This document shows, piece by piece, positions 22,545-23,832 of a stretch of DNA of 23,832 nt (position 1 is its first letter; the number at the start of each line of letters is the position of its first letter). Position numbers and translations under genes: made by a program. Under the pieces are notes generated by a model. That model had not been told where the DNA came from. It saw only the letters and a program-made list of their open reading frames with translations, and made no database searches. This DNA is from Candidatus Woesearchaeota archaeon (lineage in GTDB: Archaea; Nanobdellota; Nanobdellia; CSSed11-243R1). Where the stretch lies: contig SLLY01000034.1 in assembly GCA_007133845.1 (NCBI GenBank), positions 1 through 23,832 on the forward strand. Reading direction: 5' to 3'.

Positions 22545-23820
22545 TTTTTGGCACCAATTTTTTAATATTTGTATATTTTTGAAGAACTTTTGGTATTTTT
22601 ACGCTTCCGTCTTTTTGCTGGAAGTTTTCGAGAATTGCACATATAGTTCTTTGGGTTGCAATGGCAGTACAATTTAATGTGTGCAAAATTTCTTTATCTC
22701 CGCCATATTTTCCGACTTTGATATTAATTTTTCTTGCTTGGTAGTCGGTTGTGTTTGAACCTGAACCCACCTCTCTATATTTTTTTTGATTTGGGAACCA
22801 CAATTCCAAATCATATGTTTTTGCACTATTGTCGTTTGTGTCTCCACTTGCTAAAGTTACTATTCTGTATGGAAGTTTTAATTCTTTGTAAATTTCTTCG
22901 TGTATTTTAATCATCTTTTCATGCATTTTCCAGGAATCTTCTGGTTTGCATAAAACATATTGTTCTACTTTGTCGAATTGATGAACTCTGAAAATTCCTT
23001 TTGTGTCTTTTCCATGACTTCCAGCTTCTCTTCTGAAGCTTGTTGAAAACCCAACATATTTTTTTGGAAGTTCTTTTTCATTCAAAACTTCATTTGCATG
23101 GAAAGATGCGAGTGTTTGTTCTGCAGATGCGATTAAATACAAATTTTCATCTTTTATTTCATATAGTTGTTCGTCAAAATCCGCCAATTCTGCAGCGTTT
23201 TTCATATATCTTTTTCTAAGTACATAAGGAGTCCACATAGGCATAAATCCATGTTGTATGCATTTTTCAAAAGCTAAATTTATTAACGCCAGATTTAGTA
23301 GAACCCCCTCGTTTTTTAGATAAAAAAATCTTGAACCTGAAACCTTCGAAGCTTTTTCCACATCAGCTACATCCAAATCTTCGATTAAGTCTGCATGTGC
23401 TTTTGGCTTGAAATCAAATTTAGGAACTTTCCCAATTTCTTTAACAACTTTATTTCCTTCGTCTATTTCCGCAACGGGAACAGATTCGTGCAAAACATTT
23501 CCAACTTTATATCTGAATTCATCTCTTTTTTTTAATAATTCTTTTTCTTTTTCTTCAAGCAAGCCCAATTCGTTTACCAAGTTTTTCATTAATCTTATTT
23601 TGGTTTTTTTCTCTTTTTCTTTTTCACTCTTTTTTAATTCTATTATTTCTTTTGAAACCTGATTTTGTTTATGTTTTATTCCCTGAACTTCTTGAACAAT
23701 TTCTCTCCACCTTTTATCATATTCAATAACTTTGTCTACATTTTTTGTATCTTTGAAACGCTTTTTTTCTGATTCCTTAATTAATTCAGGATTTTCCCTG
23801 AACAATTTTATGTCTAACAT
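22534..23820 (-). CDS. serS: Seryl-tRNA synthetase
   Basis: A 428-aa class II synthetase charging tRNA-Ser. The N-terminal half (about 1-110) is a long charged coiled coil that grips the tRNA long variable arm. The catalytic core shows motif 2 FRREAGSHGKDTKGIFRVHQF, the YDLELWFPNQKKYREVGSGSN segment that contacts serine and ATP, and motif 3 in the form NCTAIATQRTICAILENFQ, ending with DGSVKIPKVLQKY. It is the common bacterial/archaeal type, not the rare methanogen type. The gene is complete; only 12 nt lie upstream, so its promoter is outside the window. The 48-aa membrane ORF overlaps its last codons. Confidence 0.96.
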   Translation of the reverse strand: MLDIKLFRENPELIKESEKKRFKDTKNVDKVIEYDKRWREIVQEVQGIKHKQNQVSKEIIELKKSEKEKEKKTKIRLMKNLVNELGLLEEKEKELLKKRDEFRYKVGNVLHESVPVAEIDEGNKVVKEIGKVPKFDFKPKAHADLIEDLDVADVEKASKVSGSRFFYLKNEGVLLNLALINLAFEKCIQHGFMPMWTPYVLRKRYMKNAAELADFDEQLYEIKDENLYLIASAEQTLASFHANEVLNEKELPKKYVGFSTSFRREAGSHGKDTKGIFRVHQFDKVEQYVLCKPEDSWKMHEKMIKIHEEIYKELKLPYRIVTLASGDTNDNSAKTYDLELWFPNQKKYREVGSGSNTTDYQARKINIKVGKYGGDKEILHTLNCTAIATQRTICAILENFQQKDGSVKIPKVLQKYTNIKKLVPKNEK

Positions 23821-23832
23821 ATTTTATTAGAA

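Overview
The window is AT-rich archaeal DNA. It carries an Orc1/Cdc6 initiator, both subunits of the archaea-specific DNA polymerase D, a COG1855-type PIN-ATPase-KH protein and an archaeal AK6/Fap7-type kinase. Six of the promoter-proximal genes have TATA boxes placed so that transcription would start at or next to the start codon. Small genes, tight overlaps, an AT-rich genome and a large set of surface proteins fit a DPANN-type archaeon (Woesearchaeota/Pacearchaeota-like). That placement is inference; no marker here fixes the lineage.

Region 1 (1-9079, all +) is a replication locus. An upstream spacer holds two ORB-like direct repeats. It is followed by cdc6, polB (PolD small subunit, DP1), polC (PolD large subunit, DP2), a NUDIX hydrolase and an inositol-monophosphatase-family phosphatase. 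The genes are packed with 0-9 nt gaps or 1-nt overlaps, so one operon is likely. polC is interrupted by a 509-residue LAGLIDADG intein inserted exactly in the catalytic CDGDE motif. The residue before the C-extein cysteine is Arg rather than the usual Asn or Gln.

Region 2 (9080-10933) is accessory. A HEPN/MNT toxin-antitoxin-like pair with its own promoter is followed by an in-frame open stretch that looks like the 3' remnant of another gene. Then come a metallo-beta-lactamase-fold hydrolase that stops right after its last metal ligand, and a convergent 64-aa orphan. A 56-nt piece of the next surface-protein gene lies inverted just after MNT.

Region 3 (10934-20812) is dominated by the cell envelope. 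It holds a secreted Cys-rich protein, a 72-aa single-pass membrane protein, a three-gene minus-strand operon (AK6-type kinase, M24 peptidase-like protein, TctA-like permease), a membrane-anchored protein that may be a beta-propeller, and a 1195-aa surface-anchored subtilisin with stalk repeats.

Region 4 (20814-23820, all -) is serS, a 48-aa membrane ORF overlapping its 3' end, and the PIN-ATPase-KH gene. No tRNA, rRNA, CRISPR array or transposase was recognised.
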